A stretch of 64,000 bases of DNA, from contig CAKOPW010000003.1 in the NCBI GenBank assembly GCA_934101115.1, forward strand, positions 39,532-103,531, read 5' to 3'. The notes beneath the pieces are model-generated. The model had not been told where the DNA came from and made no database searches. It worked only from the letters and a program-made list of their open reading frames with translations. Every line of letters begins with the position of its first letter. Position 1 is the first letter of the stretch. This document shows, piece after piece, positions 36,790 to 45,793 of the stretch. The translations under genes and the position numbers were made by a program. Source of the stretch: an uncultured Bacilli bacterium. Its GTDB lineage: Bacteria > Bacillota_I > Bacilli_A > RF39 > UBA660.

Positions 36790-38970
36790 TTATCTTCCTT
36801 CCTTATTTAATTTCAATATTCTTAAAGAATTAAATGAAACTGTTATACTGCTTAAAGTCATGGCAAATGCTGCAATCATCGGGTTATTCGTAATAGGCAA
36901 TATTCCAATAGAAATTATAATCATACCAATATTATAGATAAATGCCCAAAATAAGTTTTCTCCGATTATTTTAAAAGTAAATTTACTAATTCTAAACAAT
37001 TTAACTATATTAGAAAGATCATTATTCATAAGAATTATATCGCTTGAATTATTTGCAATATCTGTTCCACTGGCAACTGAAACCCCAATATCTGCACTTT
37101 TAAGTGATGGAGCATCATTTATTCCATCACCGATCATCATAACTTTACCACTTTGTTTTAATTCATCAATATTTGTTTTCTTTTCTTTTGGTAATACATT
37201 TGCACGAACTTCATCAATTCCAATAGATGAAGCAATTATTTTAGCTGTACGTTCATTATCACCAGTAAGCATAACTACTTTTTTATTCATTGATTTTAAT
37301 TCTTTTATTACATCTTTAATATTATCTCTGATGATATCCTTTACTCCGAATATTGCAACCACTTTATTTTCTTCAAAAACATATACAATTGAAGCACCCG
37401 TATCAACTATATTTTTTTCATAGTTTTCATAATCATTTTTAATATCTAGCATTTTAAATAACTTATTATTTCCAATAAAATAAACTTTATCATTAACTTT
37501 ACCAGTCAAACCAATTCCATCAATTGTCTTAAAATCAACAACATCATATAATTTATCATCTATTTTAAAAGCATTGCTGATTGGATGACTTGTTTTACTT
37601 TCCAGGCTTGCAACAATTCTTTTTACATCTTTAGAATCTTCACCAAATATATGTTCTTCACTTAAACGTAAATCTCCATATGTAAGTGTTCCTGTCTTAT
37701 CGAAAACAACAGTTGAAACATCTTTTACACGTTCAAGAATATCGCTTGATTTAACAAGAATACCAAATCTTGCACATACGCCTTCACTTACTACAATAGC
37801 AAGCGGTGTTGCAAGACCTAAAGCACATGGACAAGCACTTACAAGAATTGTAATAAATCTTTCTAATGCTTGAGTTAATGTACCTCCAATAATTATATAG
37901 ACAATGAATGTAAGTAGAGCAATTAAAAATATAGTAGGAACAAAAACTCGACTTATTTTATCCACAAGACTTGATATGTGAGTCTTTGTATTACTAGCAT
38001 CGATTACAAGTCTTACCACCTCAGAAATCGTTGAAGCAGCTCCAATTCTAATAGCTTCATATTCAATAAAACCATCTACATTCAAACTACCTGCTAAAAC
38101 ATCATCACCTACACCCTTTTTTTGAGCAATGGATTCTCCAGTAATAAATGCTTCATCCAAATGAGTACTTCCTTTAACAATCTTGCCATCAACAGCAATT
38201 TTCATACCAGGTTTACATATTAAAATATCTCCAACTTTAATCTTATCAAGAGTAACACGTATTTCCTCATCACCCTTTTTTAAATAAGCATAATCAGGAG
38301 TAATTGTTACCAATTCTTTAATCGCATCAAGAGTTTTATTCTTATTTTTATCAGCAATAAATCTTCCCAATTTAACAAAATAAATAATAATGCAAACGGA
38401 TTCAAAATATAAGTTTTCAACGCATTCCATTGAACCATTAAAAATCATAACTAAACTAAACAAACTATATATTTCACTTGAAAGCACTCCAAGCATAACT
38501 AAAGTATCCATATTAGAACTTCTATTTAGCAAGTTTTTTACACCTGATATTAAAATGTCTAATCCATATATCAAAAATGGAATATTTAAGATAGCTAAAC
38601 AAACAGCATAATTAAGCGGATATTTTTCCATATTCAAAAATTCTATAGTTGGTAACCCCACCATATGCGACATTGAAACATAAAGAACAATTAAAGCTAA
38701 TATTCCAAATAAAATCAATTTTAATTTATCTTTTTTCCTTAAATTTTCTTGAACTACTTTATATTCTCCTAAGCTTTTAAAACCAGCTTTTTTTATTAAT
38801 TCATCCAAATCTTGAATTGTTAAATTATCATCATATTCAATTGATGCATTTGCAAGAACTAAGTTAACACTTGCTGATATAATTCCATCCTGTTTATTTA
38901 AGAAATTCTCTAAACTTGAAGAACAAGCACTGCAACTCATTCCTCCAATACTTAAAACAATTTTTTTCAT
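36790..38970 (-). CDS. copA: CopA-type Cu(I)-exporting P1B ATPase
   Basis: One N-terminal HMA domain (GGMSCSACSSSLENFL, residues 9-24), eight membrane helices, CPC metal site SACPCALGLATP (Cys 380, 382), phosphorylation site DKTGTLT (Asp 424), SHP in the nucleotide domain and GDGINDAPSL. 726 aa is normal for a CopA with a single HMA domain. It pumps Cu(I) out of the cytoplasm. It lies 7 bp after the HMA-DsbD-cupredoxin gene in the csoR operon. Confidence 0.96.
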   Translation of the reverse strand: MKKIVLSIGGMSCSACSSSLENFLNKQDGIISASVNLVLANASIEYDDNLTIQDLDELIKKAGFKSLGEYKVVQENLRKKDKLKLILFGILALIVLYVSMSHMVGLPTIEFLNMEKYPLNYAVCLAILNIPFLIYGLDILISGVKNLLNRSSNMDTLVMLGVLSSEIYSLFSLVMIFNGSMECVENLYFESVCIIIYFVKLGRFIADKNKNKTLDAIKELVTITPDYAYLKKGDEEIRVTLDKIKVGDILICKPGMKIAVDGKIVKGSTHLDEAFITGESIAQKKGVGDDVLAGSLNVDGFIEYEAIRIGAASTISEVVRLVIDASNTKTHISSLVDKISRVFVPTIFLIALLTFIVYIIIGGTLTQALERFITILVSACPCALGLATPLAIVVSEGVCARFGILVKSSDILERVKDVSTVVFDKTGTLTYGDLRLSEEHIFGEDSKDVKRIVASLESKTSHPISNAFKIDDKLYDVVDFKTIDGIGLTGKVNDKVYFIGNNKLFKMLDIKNDYENYEKNIVDTGASIVYVFEENKVVAIFGVKDIIRDNIKDVIKELKSMNKKVVMLTGDNERTAKIIASSIGIDEVRANVLPKEKKTNIDELKQSGKVMMIGDGINDAPSLKSADIGVSVASGTDIANNSSDIILMNNDLSNIVKLFRISKFTFKIIGENLFWAFIYNIGMIIISIGILPITNNPMIAAFAMTLSSITVSFNSLRILKLNKEGR

Positions 38971-38977
38971 AATTCAC

Positions 38978-40243
38978 CTACTTAATTACTTTTATTTTAT
39001 TTGTTATCATATTCATCCAACAACTGTATGTAAATTCTCCAATATCTTCAGGAGTAAACTCAATTATATTTTCACCAATTTCCAATTTTTTATTTATACC
39101 ATATTCTTTAATTTTTAATTCATTATTACAACCAGTCAAATATTTTTTATCAACATGAATTATAACTTCAACAGGAATACCTTTATGAACTATCATATTT
39201 TGATAATTATCATAAGTTAAATCAAATTCAACAACTTGTTTTCCATCAACCATTTTTGCTTCAACAAAATTATCAGTATTTATAAAAGGTAAATTAATGT
39301 TTAAATAAGATAATCCTCTAATTAACATTGATAAAGATAAAATAAATATTAAAACAGCAGCAATCTTATTTAAAATAATCTTCTTTTCACCTTTAACAAT
39401 ATTAAATACTAAGCTTGATACAAACATAAGGGGAATAGTTCCTAAACAGAATAGAAACATCGATAAAGCTCCTAGGAAAAATGAACCAGTTGATAAAGCA
39501 TAAACTTGCATCGCTTGCATTGGTCCACAAGGCATAAAACCGTTTAATAAACCAATTATAAATGGACTTTTTGAATTACTTCTAAGATTAAATAGTTTAA
39601 CGCTTTTAATATGAATTACACCTAACATATTTAAAGACATTATAAACATCATTACTCCAGCTATAGCAATAATAATACCTGAAACCGTATCATTTATGCT
39701 TAATACACTTCCAAGTAAACCAACTAAACCGCCAATAAACGTATATGAGATAAGACGTCCTAAATTATAAAGTAGTGGCTTTTTTATACTTTTACTCTTA
39801 TCAATAGTTGCAACCAGATTCAATGAGCCACACATACTTATACAATGTAAACTGGTAAAGAATCCCGTAAAAAGAAGCATACCAAGAGTTATATTTGTAT
39901 CAATCGTTGGAATAAAATTAAAAATATTAAAGTTAAATATCTTATATATTAAAAAAGCAACAATAATAATTATTGATAATATAAATATAAATTCTTTTAA
40001 TTCAATATCCGTTTTTAAACTCTTTTTATCATTACTTATATATTCATCTTTAGTAACATATCCACTTTTTATAACATTTCTAATAATTTCATACTTTTCA
40101 ATTTCACCAGTATAATTGATAATAGCAATATTTTTCTCGAATTCAACAGATTGAATATTTTTTATTTTTAACAAAGATGCACGTATTGTAGTTTCACAAT
40201 GACTACAATGCATGCCATCTATTTTTACATAAATCGTTTTCAT
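38978..40243 (-). CDS. HMA - DsbD_2 membrane domain - cupredoxin fusion (copper handling)
   Basis: Residues 1-70 form an HMA domain (DGMHCSHCETTIRASL). About 80-320 form a six-to-seven-helix DsbD_2/UreH-type domain with CISMCGSLNL and NGFMPCGPMQAMQVYALSTG, Cys residues that shuttle electrons or metal. About 335-421 form a cupredoxin with TGCNNELKI and FTYSCWMNMI as copper ligands. This three-part fusion can take Cu(I), move it or electrons across the membrane and bind copper outside. It starts in an ATGA overlap with csoR. Related fusions occur in other Bacillota copper operons, but the mechanism is not settled. Confidence 0.9.
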   Translation of the reverse strand: MKTIYVKIDGMHCSHCETTIRASLLKIKNIQSVEFEKNIAIINYTGEIEKYEIIRNVIKSGYVTKDEYISNDKKSLKTDIELKEFIFILSIIIIVAFLIYKIFNFNIFNFIPTIDTNITLGMLLFTGFFTSLHCISMCGSLNLVATIDKSKSIKKPLLYNLGRLISYTFIGGLVGLLGSVLSINDTVSGIIIAIAGVMMFIMSLNMLGVIHIKSVKLFNLRSNSKSPFIIGLLNGFMPCGPMQAMQVYALSTGSFFLGALSMFLFCLGTIPLMFVSSLVFNIVKGEKKIILNKIAAVLIFILSLSMLIRGLSYLNINLPFINTDNFVEAKMVDGKQVVEFDLTYDNYQNMIVHKGIPVEVIIHVDKKYLTGCNNELKIKEYGINKKLEIGENIIEFTPEDIGEFTYSCWMNMITNKIKVIK

Positions 40244-40536
40244 TTTAACTTACCAAAAAGATCAATAATATCTTCTATAACATCCATATTATCATTTTTT
40301 ATATCTTCAACCATACATGATTTCATATGGCTTTTTAATATTTCATTTCCAAGACTTTTTAAAGCGTTAGTAGCTGAGGCTACTTGAAGTAAAACGTCAT
40401 CACAATATCGATCTTCATTAATCATTTGTTGAATACCATTAATTTGACCAGCTATTATTTTAAGTCTTCTAGTTAAATCCTTTTTTTCTTCTTCAGTTCT
40501 GTGCTTGCTTCTTGTACACTTACACTCCTTTTTCAT
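40240..40536 (-). CDS. csoR: CsoR-family copper-sensing repressor
   Basis: The four-helix CsoR/RcnR fold is present with LTRRLKIIAGQINGIQQMIN then EDRYCDDVLLQVA and ILKSHMKSCM: the Cys-His-Cys Cu(I) ligands are all there. The true start is the ATG at 40536 (MKKECKC) with GGTGATTAT; the frame runs open further upstream but covers the promoter. The protein binds DNA without copper and releases it with Cu(I). Its operator lies in its own promoter (40558-40575). First gene of a seven-gene operon. Confidence 0.95.
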   Translation of the reverse strand: MKKECKCTRSKHRTEEEKKDLTRRLKIIAGQINGIQQMINEDRYCDDVLLQVASATNALKSLGNEILKSHMKSCMVEDIKNDNMDVIEDIIDLFGKLK

Positions 40537-40551
40537 ATAATCACCAAAATC

Positions 40552-40581
40552 ATTATAGGGTATAGGGGGTATACCTGTCAA
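40552..40581 (-). promoter_or_regulatory. csoR operon promoter with CsoR operator in the spacer
   Basis: Minus strand: TTGACA (40576-40581), 18-bp spacer GGTATACCCCCTATACCC and TATAAT (40552-40557). The GTATACCCCCTATAC core is the C-run dyad known for CsoR operators. Repressor binding there blocks both boxes. Confidence 0.9.
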
Positions 40582-40584
40582 TAT

Positions 40585-40615
40585 AAAAATAAAAAAAGAA
40601 ATAGATAAATCTATT
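40585..40615 (-). terminator. Terminator after the NlpC/P60 gene
   Basis: AATAGA / TCTATT stem, loop of 4, then TTCTTTTTTT on the minus strand. The gene stop lies in the stem; the csoR promoter begins just beyond. Confidence 0.75.
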
Positions 40616-41738
40616 CCCACATATCTGTATAGTCATCATTTTTACTATACTCTTTATCCATCTTGTTGATATAAGCATAATATTTATATAAACTGCTGTT
40701 AGGATTTTTATAACTAACCTTTTCGATTCTAACTCCTTTAAGAAGAGATTCAGCAATGTATAAGTATTCCGAATCTTTACCAGCGATTAAAGCTGTATGT
40801 CCCCAACGAGCAATCACATCTCCAACTTTATAATCACCAGAGTTTGCATATTCATATGTTAAAGTATGCATTTCTCCGACATCACTCATATCCTTATATT
40901 TGTCATTTATACCCGCTCCAATATCTCCAACGTCAAGACCAGAATTGTATAAAGACCAAGTAACAAATCCTGAGCAATCCAATCCATTTGGCATTTTTGC
41001 TCCTGGCTTATATCTATTATGATCTTGTAAATTAGTTAATGGACAACCCCATATAGCTGGACCTTTATATGATACTTTTATATCTTTAAACTTATCTTCA
41101 CTTAAGTATAATCCTTTATGATAATATCTTCCCTCACCATCAGCTTTTCTTACTCCCGATTCATGCATTCTACCATTCTCATAAAAGTAAGACACTTTAT
41201 ATTTAAAAGATAATGTCATAAATCTTATAGTTTCAATTAAGGCTGCACGTGTTCCTTCACCTTTATTTAAAACTCTAGTTCTTAAAGCTTCATCTATAAT
41301 ATGAGCTTCTTCTTCAGTATAGGCATGACATGGTAAAAACTTCTTTTTATCATCAAGTTCCGGTTTTCTAATCAAATCAGTTACCGTAACAACCACTTCA
41401 GCCTTTTTTCCACTTTCACTTTTCAAAGTAACTACTGATGTTCCCAAATTAACTCCAACTATTTTTCCATCGCTTATGCTTACTATATCTTCATTTTCAC
41501 TTGACCACGTTAATTTATAATCATCTTTTGAACTCTCTATATCATAGTTTAGTTTTTCACTTTCACCAACAGCTAAATAAAATGTATCAACTTTAAATTT
41601 AATGCTTTTTACACCATCATCAACCTCTTTAATTGTTGGTATAAAATGGATTTCTTCTTTTTTATTGATAACATCATAAGCTATAAAACATGAAATTATA
41701 AAAATAATTATTGAAATAATTAAAGATGCTCTTTTCAT
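40611..41738 (-). CDS. BIG2 - NlpC/P60 wall hydrolase, membrane anchored
   Basis: N-terminal membrane helix (about 5-21), one BIG2 immunoglobulin-like domain (about 42-118, with VDTFYLAVGESEKLNYDIES and WSSENEDIVSIS), a linker and an NlpC/P60 domain with catalytic Cys in PNGLDCSGFVTWSLYNSG and His in VIARWGHTALIAG. Such enzymes cut the gamma-D-Glu to diamino acid bond in peptidoglycan. It lies just upstream of csoR with a shared boundary but its own terminator. Confidence 0.88.
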   Translation of the reverse strand: MKRASLIISIIIFIISCFIAYDVINKKEEIHFIPTIKEVDDGVKSIKFKVDTFYLAVGESEKLNYDIESSKDDYKLTWSSENEDIVSISDGKIVGVNLGTSVVTLKSESGKKAEVVVTVTDLIRKPELDDKKKFLPCHAYTEEEAHIIDEALRTRVLNKGEGTRAALIETIRFMTLSFKYKVSYFYENGRMHESGVRKADGEGRYYHKGLYLSEDKFKDIKVSYKGPAIWGCPLTNLQDHNRYKPGAKMPNGLDCSGFVTWSLYNSGLDVGDIGAGINDKYKDMSDVGEMHTLTYEYANSGDYKVGDVIARWGHTALIAGKDSEYLYIAESLLKGVRIEKVSYKNPNSSLYKYYAYINKMDKEYSKNDDYTDMWE

Positions 41739-41793
41739 ATAAACCTCACATATTGAATATAATATATAATTTAATATTTAGCAATAAAATAAT

Positions 41794-41818
41794 AAAAAAA
41801 GTAGTAACTTTACTACTT
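41794..41818 (-). terminator. Terminator after mgtE
   Basis: AAGTAGTAA / TTACTACTT perfect 9-bp stem with a 2-nt loop, then seven T on the minus strand; it begins in the mgtE stop codon. Confidence 0.88.
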
Positions 41819-43151
41819 AAATTCCAAGCAAAACAGTTGCTATATTAAAGTAAATCATTAATGAACAGGCATCAACAATCGTAGTTATAAAAGGACTTGC
41901 CATAACAGCTGGATCAAAACCAAGTTTTTTGGCAAACATTGGTAAAGTACAACCAATAAATTTAGCAAGAACAACCGTTGCAATCAAAGTTAAACAAACA
42001 CAAAAAGCAACTTTTACACTTACAGCATCAACAACTAAAAGTTTGATAAAGTTACAGATAGCCAAAGTTAATGCACATAAAATAGATACTCTAAACTCTT
42101 TAAAAATAACTTTAAATATATCCTTAAATTCAATATCATTTAAAGAAAGTGCACGAATAATACTTACGCTTGCTTGCCCACCAGCATTTCCACCAGTATC
42201 CATAATCATCGGAATAAAAGCAGTTAAAATAGTTACACTTGCTAAAGATGATTCAAAGCTTTCAATAATTTTTCCAGTAAAAGTAGCAGATATCATCAAA
42301 AGCAAAAGCCATGGGATTCTTGCCTTATAAGTTTCAAACACTCCAGTTTTATCATAAGGTTTATCAACTGGTATAATCGCGGCCATCTTTTTTATATCCT
42401 CGGTTGCTTCACTTTCAAATACATCAAGAACATCATCAATCGTGATGATACCAACAAGTCTATTTTCAGAATCAACTACTGGCATAACTGTCAAGTTGTA
42501 TTTATGGAACATATTGGCAACTTCCTCTTGATCCGTAAAAGTTGTAACATATATTAAATCTTTTTTACAAACATCTTTTATCTTATCAGTCTCTTTAGCG
42601 AAAAGAAGATCAGTTGCTTCAATACTTCCATAAAGTTTTCTTTTATGATCTACTACATAACATGTATTAATCGTTTCATAATAACTGATTTCATTTTCTA
42701 GTTTTAGAATCGCATCTCCAACTAAAGTTTCACCTTTAAATTCAACATATTCCACTGTCATTATCGATCCAGCAGTATCTTCTTCATATCTTAAAAGTTT
42801 ATTAATATCTTTTCTAGTATCAGCACTACAATTTTTAAGAATTTTATCAACAATATTTGCTGGCATTTCTTCAAGGACATCAGTTGCATCGTCTGCAAAC
42901 ATTTCATCGATTAATGAAACAGTCTCTTTTTCACTCAATTCTCTTAAAAGATTAGTTGCAACTACTACATCAAATTCTGAGAAAACATCAACTGCTTTAT
43001 CCTTTGGAATAATTCTAAATACTTTAGCTAAATCTGCATTTGATAAGTCACTTAACACTTCAGCCAAGTCACCAACATTCATTTCATTTATTATATTTTT
43101 TAACTCATTAATGTTTTTTTCATCAATAAGTTTCTTTATTTTCTCTTTCAT
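41817..43151 (-). CDS. mgtE: MgtE-type magnesium channel/transporter
   Basis: N-terminal MgtE domain (LAEVLSDLSNADLAKVFRII, LIDEMFADDATDVLEEMP), CBS pair (about 135-255, TAGSIMTVEYVEF, VVDSENRLVGIITIDDVLDV), connecting helix and five membrane helices with PWLLLLMISATF and MDTGGNAGGQASVSIIRALS, the pore signature. The cytosolic part senses Mg2+. AACTTGGAGGTTTAA is upstream, inside the overlapping leader ORF. No long M-box-like leader is visible. Confidence 0.96.
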   Translation of the reverse strand: MKEKIKKLIDEKNINELKNIINEMNVGDLAEVLSDLSNADLAKVFRIIPKDKAVDVFSEFDVVVATNLLRELSEKETVSLIDEMFADDATDVLEEMPANIVDKILKNCSADTRKDINKLLRYEEDTAGSIMTVEYVEFKGETLVGDAILKLENEISYYETINTCYVVDHKRKLYGSIEATDLLFAKETDKIKDVCKKDLIYVTTFTDQEEVANMFHKYNLTVMPVVDSENRLVGIITIDDVLDVFESEATEDIKKMAAIIPVDKPYDKTGVFETYKARIPWLLLLMISATFTGKIIESFESSLASVTILTAFIPMIMDTGGNAGGQASVSIIRALSLNDIEFKDIFKVIFKEFRVSILCALTLAICNFIKLLVVDAVSVKVAFCVCLTLIATVVLAKFIGCTLPMFAKKLGFDPAVMASPFITTIVDACSLMIYFNIATVLLGI

Positions 43152-43209
43152 TTAAACCTCCAAGTTTGATATTATTTTTATAATTTATATACCTCAGGTA
43201 TCCGTCCAT
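43123..43209 (-). CDS. 28-aa upstream ORF overlapping the mgtE start
   Basis: Starts 8 nt after TTTTGGAGGTGAT, a strong Shine-Dalgarno, and reads MDGYLRYINYKNNIKLGGLN then ERENKETY. It runs through the mgtE ribosome binding site and 29 nt into mgtE in another frame. Ribosomes on it must affect mgtE initiation. It may be a regulatory leader peptide sensing Mg2+ or translation state. Confidence 0.55.
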   Translation of the reverse strand: MDGYLRYINYKNNIKLGGLNERENKETY

Positions 43210-43262
43210 AAATAATATCACCTCCAAAAGTTTAACAAAATCATTATAATATATATTTATTC

Positions 43263-43292
43263 AAAAAAAAAGATTTAGAAACACCTAAATCT
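43263..43292 (-). terminator. Terminator after the thioredoxin-fold gene
   Basis: AGATTTAG / CTAAATCT perfect 8-bp stem, 6-nt loop, nine T on the minus strand, starting in the stop codon. Confidence 0.88.
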
Positions 43293-44022
43293 ATTTTTTA
43301 CTTTTTTTAGTATTCTTTTTTGTTGTAGTTTTTTTAGTAGTTGTCTTCTTGTTTTCTGATTCTTTCTTTTCGACTTTTTCAGCAGCTTTCTTTTCTTCTT
43401 TTTCTTCTACTTCAACTTTTTCTTCATCTTTAGAATCAGTTGCTACATATTCACCAGCACTACTTCTACCGAATAGAATTGCAACTACGATAGCAGCAGT
43501 TATACCAAGAATTATATATCCAACAACATCATTTTTTTTGCTTTCAGCTTTTTGAGTATTTGAACCAGTGCTATCTACTTTTATAGATCCATCTTGAATT
43601 CTAGCTACAACATCAACATAATCTGATGCAGAATATTCTTCATTGATAGCTTTAACTATTTTTTCAGGACTAGTCTCTTCTGAGAAACCTGTGAAGTATT
43701 GATCACCAATTACATAAAATGGAACTCCATCAACATCAAAATTGAAATAGTTACCAACTTTAGTCATAAGTTCACTATTGTTTTCATCATACCATACTTC
43801 ATAATCAACTATACGAAATTTAGAATTAATTGTTTTATCATTTTCTAGTGTTGCAGTATAGTTATGAAGTTTTTGACAAAAGCCACATGTTTTTCCATAA
43901 AATATATAAAAATTAATTGGCTCCTTTTCTGCTTTCTTAGTAGTCTTTGCATTTACAGTTACAAAAGGAAATGCAACTAAAATCATAATCATTAAAACTT
44001 TAAAAAATTTTTTCATTACCAT
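43291..44022 (-). CDS. Secreted thioredoxin-fold protein with membrane helix and Lys/Glu-rich tail
   Basis: Signal peptide (about 1-25), thioredoxin-like domain with FYGKTCGFCQKLHNYTATLE (CxxC) and the cis-Pro region GVPFYVIGDQYFTGFSEETS, then a membrane helix (about 168-186) and a low-complexity cytoplasmic tail ending KKTTTKKTTTKKNTKKSKK. Likely an extracytoplasmic disulfide reductase or isomerase. Two ATGs are possible; the second (9 bp in) is better spaced from GGAGG. Monocistronic. Confidence 0.82.
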   Translation of the reverse strand: MVMKKFFKVLMIMILVAFPFVTVNAKTTKKAEKEPINFYIFYGKTCGFCQKLHNYTATLENDKTINSKFRIVDYEVWYDENNSELMTKVGNYFNFDVDGVPFYVIGDQYFTGFSEETSPEKIVKAINEEYSASDYVDVVARIQDGSIKVDSTGSNTQKAESKKNDVVGYIILGITAAIVVAILFGRSSAGEYVATDSKDEEKVEVEEKEEKKAAEKVEKKESENKKTTTKKTTTKKNTKKSKK

Positions 44023-44073
44023 AATCCTCCTTAATAAATTATAACATAATATACAATATTTGGAATATTTTTT

Positions 44074-45615
44074 TTATAAAATTACTGATGTAGATATTCC
44101 AAGAGGAATTCCTACAAAATACCAAATTAGAATTAATACAATCCACATTGCTAATATAACAAGTGAATATGGAATTAAATATTTAATAGATTTCACAAGT
44201 CCAGTTCCATCTTTTTCATATTTTTCCATGAATGATACATATATAACAAAATATGCCATTGCAGGTGTAAGTGGATACATTATACTAGAAGAAACTGTGA
44301 AAACTAGTTGAGCAAACTCAGGTGAGAATCCCGCAGTCATCATCATTGGCACAACTGTACCTGAAAGAATTGACCAACGATTTACAAATGATGGGAGCAA
44401 TATTGTTGAAATCATACTGATTATAAACACAAGAAGTATAAGTGGAACTCCAACAAAGTTAGTGTTGCTCAACATCTTTGCAAGTGCAGCTGTAACAAGA
44501 GATCCAATATTAGTATACTTAAGTAGGCTAATAAACATACTAGCACAGAAGATTAAAACAATTATTTTTCCTATTCCATCAAGAGAATGTGATAGGAAAT
44601 CACATATATCACGATGATTATTTATTGATTTTGTACCAATTCCATATAATAAACCTAAAATAAAGAAAAGTATTGTTACTACAAATACAAATCCACTGTT
44701 GAAGAATGAATCATATCCAAACAATTTATCAATATATCTTGTTTGAGAATAATCCAAGAAATTTCCACCAAAAGGAACATTTGGAATTATATTATAAATA
44801 AATATTAATAGATATATAGTTGCTCCAAATAAAGCTAAAAGTAATCCTCTTTTTTCTCTACGAGTTAGTTTTTCTTTTGGTTCAACAATCTCTTCATCAA
44901 CTTCGTATTTTCCAAGTTTTGGTGCAATGATTCTTTCAGTTACATATGTAAGTAAGCTAGTACCTACAAATATAGCAACAATCATGATCAATAGAAAAGC
45001 GAATGATGAAATCACATAACCACTTGATATCACATTGGCACTCATTATTGTATAATCAGCAAGTGATGAACCAACACTTGAAAGCATGAAATTCATTCCA
45101 AATCCTAATGACAATGCAGCAAATGATGATATTATTCCCACAATGGGATTTCGTTTACCATATTTAAACAACAAAGCTGATAACGGTATAAATGTTACAA
45201 AGCACAAATCTCCAGTTAAACTTGCTAAAACACATATCAACATCAAGATAAAAGTAACTGTTGTTTTAGAAACGTTTTTTGTTAAAACAAAGAAGATAGT
45301 ATCCAAGAATCCACTTCTATCCATTATACCAATACCAATTAAAATAATTAATAACATTGAAAGAGGAGTAAATGATACAAATGATGATACTGTATTAGAA
45401 AATATATACTTAATTCCACTTAAGTTCAAAAGAGATTCTACAGTAACCAACGTTGACTCATAATTACCAGTTTTAACATTAATTTTATTATAAGTAACTG
45501 ATGCATCAAATAGATCTAAAATTCCACTTAGTAGAACTACAAGTCCACTCATAAGTAAAAAAGCCATTATTGGATGCAGCATTACACGTTCTCGTAAATT
45601 TTTAAACTTTTTCAT
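44074..45615 (-). CDS. AbgT-family transporter
   Basis: About 12 membrane helices with the AbgT signature blocks: PLSMLLIILIGIGIMDRSGF, FVTFIPLSALLF, NFMLSSVGSSLADYTIMSAN near the middle, and LLPSFVNRWSILSGTVVPMM, then VSSSIMYPLTPAMAYFVIYV near the end. Members export antifolates or import p-aminobenzoyl-glutamate by proton exchange. 513 aa is typical. It overlaps the DUF951 gene by 14 bp. Confidence 0.92.
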   Translation of the reverse strand: MKKFKNLRERVMLHPIMAFLLMSGLVVLLSGILDLFDASVTYNKINVKTGNYESTLVTVESLLNLSGIKYIFSNTVSSFVSFTPLSMLLIILIGIGIMDRSGFLDTIFFVLTKNVSKTTVTFILMLICVLASLTGDLCFVTFIPLSALLFKYGKRNPIVGIISSFAALSLGFGMNFMLSSVGSSLADYTIMSANVISSGYVISSFAFLLIMIVAIFVGTSLLTYVTERIIAPKLGKYEVDEEIVEPKEKLTRREKRGLLLALFGATIYLLIFIYNIIPNVPFGGNFLDYSQTRYIDKLFGYDSFFNSGFVFVVTILFFILGLLYGIGTKSINNHRDICDFLSHSLDGIGKIIVLIFCASMFISLLKYTNIGSLVTAALAKMLSNTNFVGVPLILLVFIISMISTILLPSFVNRWSILSGTVVPMMMTAGFSPEFAQLVFTVSSSIMYPLTPAMAYFVIYVSFMEKYEKDGTGLVKSIKYLIPYSLVILAMWIVLILIWYFVGIPLGISTSVIL

Positions 45616-45793
45616 TTTCGACTCCTTTAAGTTTTTTCTTAAACTCTAATCTATCCATCATTACCTCATGTCCACAGTTAACACATTTTATTTTAATATC
45701 AACACCATTTCTAGTAATGATCCATTTATTGGTTCCACACGCATGTGGTTTTTTCATTATAACAGTATCGCCTACATTAAAGTTTTTTTCCAT
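45602..45793 (-). CDS. DUF951 family small protein
   Basis: 63 aa with FNVGDTVIMKKPHACGTNKW then GVDIKIKCVNCGHEVMMDR: the DUF951 (YyzM-like) signature with a CGxxxW and CxxCGH pair, probably zinc-binding. It overlaps both neighbours (mscS by 17 bp, abgT by 14 bp). DUF951 genes often lie near parB in Bacillota, as here. Function unknown. Confidence 0.92.
   Translation of the reverse strand: MEKNFNVGDTVIMKKPHACGTNKWIITRNGVDIKIKCVNCGHEVMMDRLEFKKKLKGVENEKV

Noticed and set aside
43152..43260. M-box or other Mg2+ riboswitch before mgtE
   Set aside because: Only about 110 nt separate mgtE from the next terminator and no conserved M-box core could be found.
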